In this document: positions 22,097-22,716 of the stretch, in pieces
How positions within the stretch are numbered: the first letter of the stretch is position 1
Layout: every line of letters begins with the position of its first letter
Assembly (NCBI GenBank): GCA_002319925.1
Contig: DCFP01000014.1
Coordinates: forward strand, 1 to 22,716
DNA length: 22,716 nucleotides
Reading direction: 5' to 3'
Source of the DNA: Holophagaceae bacterium UBA1801
GTDB lineage: Bacteria > Acidobacteriota > Holophagae > Holophagales > Holophagaceae
Program-made: the position numbers and the translations under genes
Notes under the pieces: generated by a model
Seen by the model: the letters and a program-made list of their open reading frames with translations, nothing else
Told to the model about the DNA's origin: nothing
Databases searched by the model: none

Positions 22097-22716
22097 CTAC
22101 ATCAGTTCTTCCATACAGATCCTCAGGACCTCCGGGCCCGGTTTCACTGTAGCCTGGGGCAGGGTGGCGACGGGTTCGTCCACCAGGTGCATGAAATCGT
22201 GGACGGTGGGCTTTCCGGGCTGGATGTAGAGCAGGCCTGTGAGGAACTCCCCTTTGTCCCTGGATTCGTGGATGGCCCGGTGGGCCGCGAACCGGTCCGT
22301 GGGATCGTATTCCGCGTGGGTGGACCGGAAGGTGATCCGCGAGCCGTCGGGGAACTCCACATCCATGGATTCGCCGGGGGCCATCTCGACGGAATTGAGT
22401 TCGTAGTAGGGGATGAAGTCCAGCTCATGGAGCGGGACTTCCTTGTCCTTGACCGTCTTGTAGGCCTTGGTGGAGCCTTCGTGGTTGTTCCAGGTGACGC
22501 AGGGGCTGATGACATCAATGAAGGCCGTCCCCTTGTGGGCAAAGGCCGCTTTCAGGATGGTGTTGAGCTGTTTCGGGTTTCCGCTGAAACTGCGAGCCAC
22601 GAAGCCGCAGCCCAGCTCCAGGGCCAAGGTGCAGGGATCGATGGGCGGGATTTCGTTGATGGTCCCGTGCTTGAGCGTGGAACCCACATCCGCGGTGGCG
22701 GAGAACTGGCCCTTGG
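22097..22716 (-). CDS. korB: 2-oxoacid:ferredoxin oxidoreductase beta subunit, 5' end outside window
   Basis: The visible 205 codons are the C-terminal part of a thiamine-diphosphate-binding beta subunit of a 2-oxoacid (probably 2-oxoglutarate) ferredoxin oxidoreductase. Such enzymes oxidise a 2-oxoacid plus CoA to acyl-CoA and CO2 with reduced ferredoxin. Family blocks include KGQFSATADVGSTLKHGT, CGFVARSFSGNPKQL and GTAFIDVISPCVTWNN. The frame is open to the window edge and residues before KGQFS are missing, including the thiamine-diphosphate site, so the start is not seen; an apparent GTG at 22687 lies inside a conserved block and is not the start. The alpha subunit gene would be expected upstream, outside the window. 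Distinguishing KorB from other beta subunits needs the missing part. Confidence 0.87.
   Translation of the reverse strand, partial: KGQFSATADVGSTLKHGTINEIPPIDPCTLALELGCGFVARSFSGNPKQLNTILKAAFAHKGTAFIDVISPCVTWNNHEGSTKAYKTVKDKEVPLHELDFIPYYELNSVEMAPGESMDVEFPDGSRITFRSTHAEYDPTDRFAAHRAIHESRDKGEFLTGLLYIQPGKPTVHDFMHLVDEPVATLPQATVKPGPEVLRICMEELM

Overview
The window is a GC-rich, tightly packed stretch of chromosome from a diderm (Gram-negative type) bacterium. It carries TolB, the peptidoglycan-associated lipoprotein Pal and CpoB/YbgF, several lipoprotein signal peptides, and an end-fragment of a 2-oxoacid:ferredoxin oxidoreductase. This mixture, and the style of the Ig-like repeats, recalls Acidobacteriota of the class Holophagae (Geothrix/Holophaga relatives). 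That placement is inference from gene content only; no 16S rRNA or other strict marker is present. I see no insertion sequence, prophage, CRISPR array or integron.

Layout. (1) 1-2070, minus: an unknown lipoprotein gene cut by the window start, and just upstream of it an unknown 232-aa helical protein, stop touching start. (2) 2100-3156: a Rossmann/DUF2520 protein (+) converging on and overlapping a stand-alone zinc-binding CZB-domain protein (-). (3) 3157-3473: intergenic space. (4) 3474-8900, plus: M61 peptidase with PDZ domain, rnhB, tolB, pal, a strong terminator, then cpoB. tolQ, tolR and tolA are not next to them. (5) 8926-13722, minus: ruvA, a D-2-hydroxyacid dehydrogenase (ATGA overlap), a large TPR protein, secG, tRNA-Leu(GAG) and mutY. 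secG followed by tRNA-Leu(GAG) is the order also found in E. coli (secG-leuU). (6) 13941-16755, plus: a FIST-domain sensor and a PAS hybrid histidine kinase, 13 bp apart. (7) 16881-21900, plus: a secreted protein of unknown function, then a 1353-aa exported protein with seven tandem Ig-like repeats and a heparinase II/III-type polysaccharide lyase module. (8) 21946-22716, minus: a terminator shared by both strands, tRNA-Ala(CGC), and the 3' part of a korB-like gene.

How they work together. TolB, Pal and CpoB belong to the envelope-constriction machinery. RnhB, MutY and RuvA handle genome maintenance (misincorporated ribonucleotides, A:8-oxoG mispairs, Holliday junctions). The FIST-kinase pair looks like one two-component sensory unit, in the arrangement known for nitric-oxide-sensing NosP and its kinase. 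The Ig-repeat lyase probably acts on an acidic polysaccharide outside the cell. Most interesting for follow-up: the FIST-kinase pair, the Ig-repeat lyase with a relocated cysteine in exactly the two repeats that lack the usual one, the orphan CZB protein, and a palindrome over the promoter in front of the secreted-protein/lyase pair.
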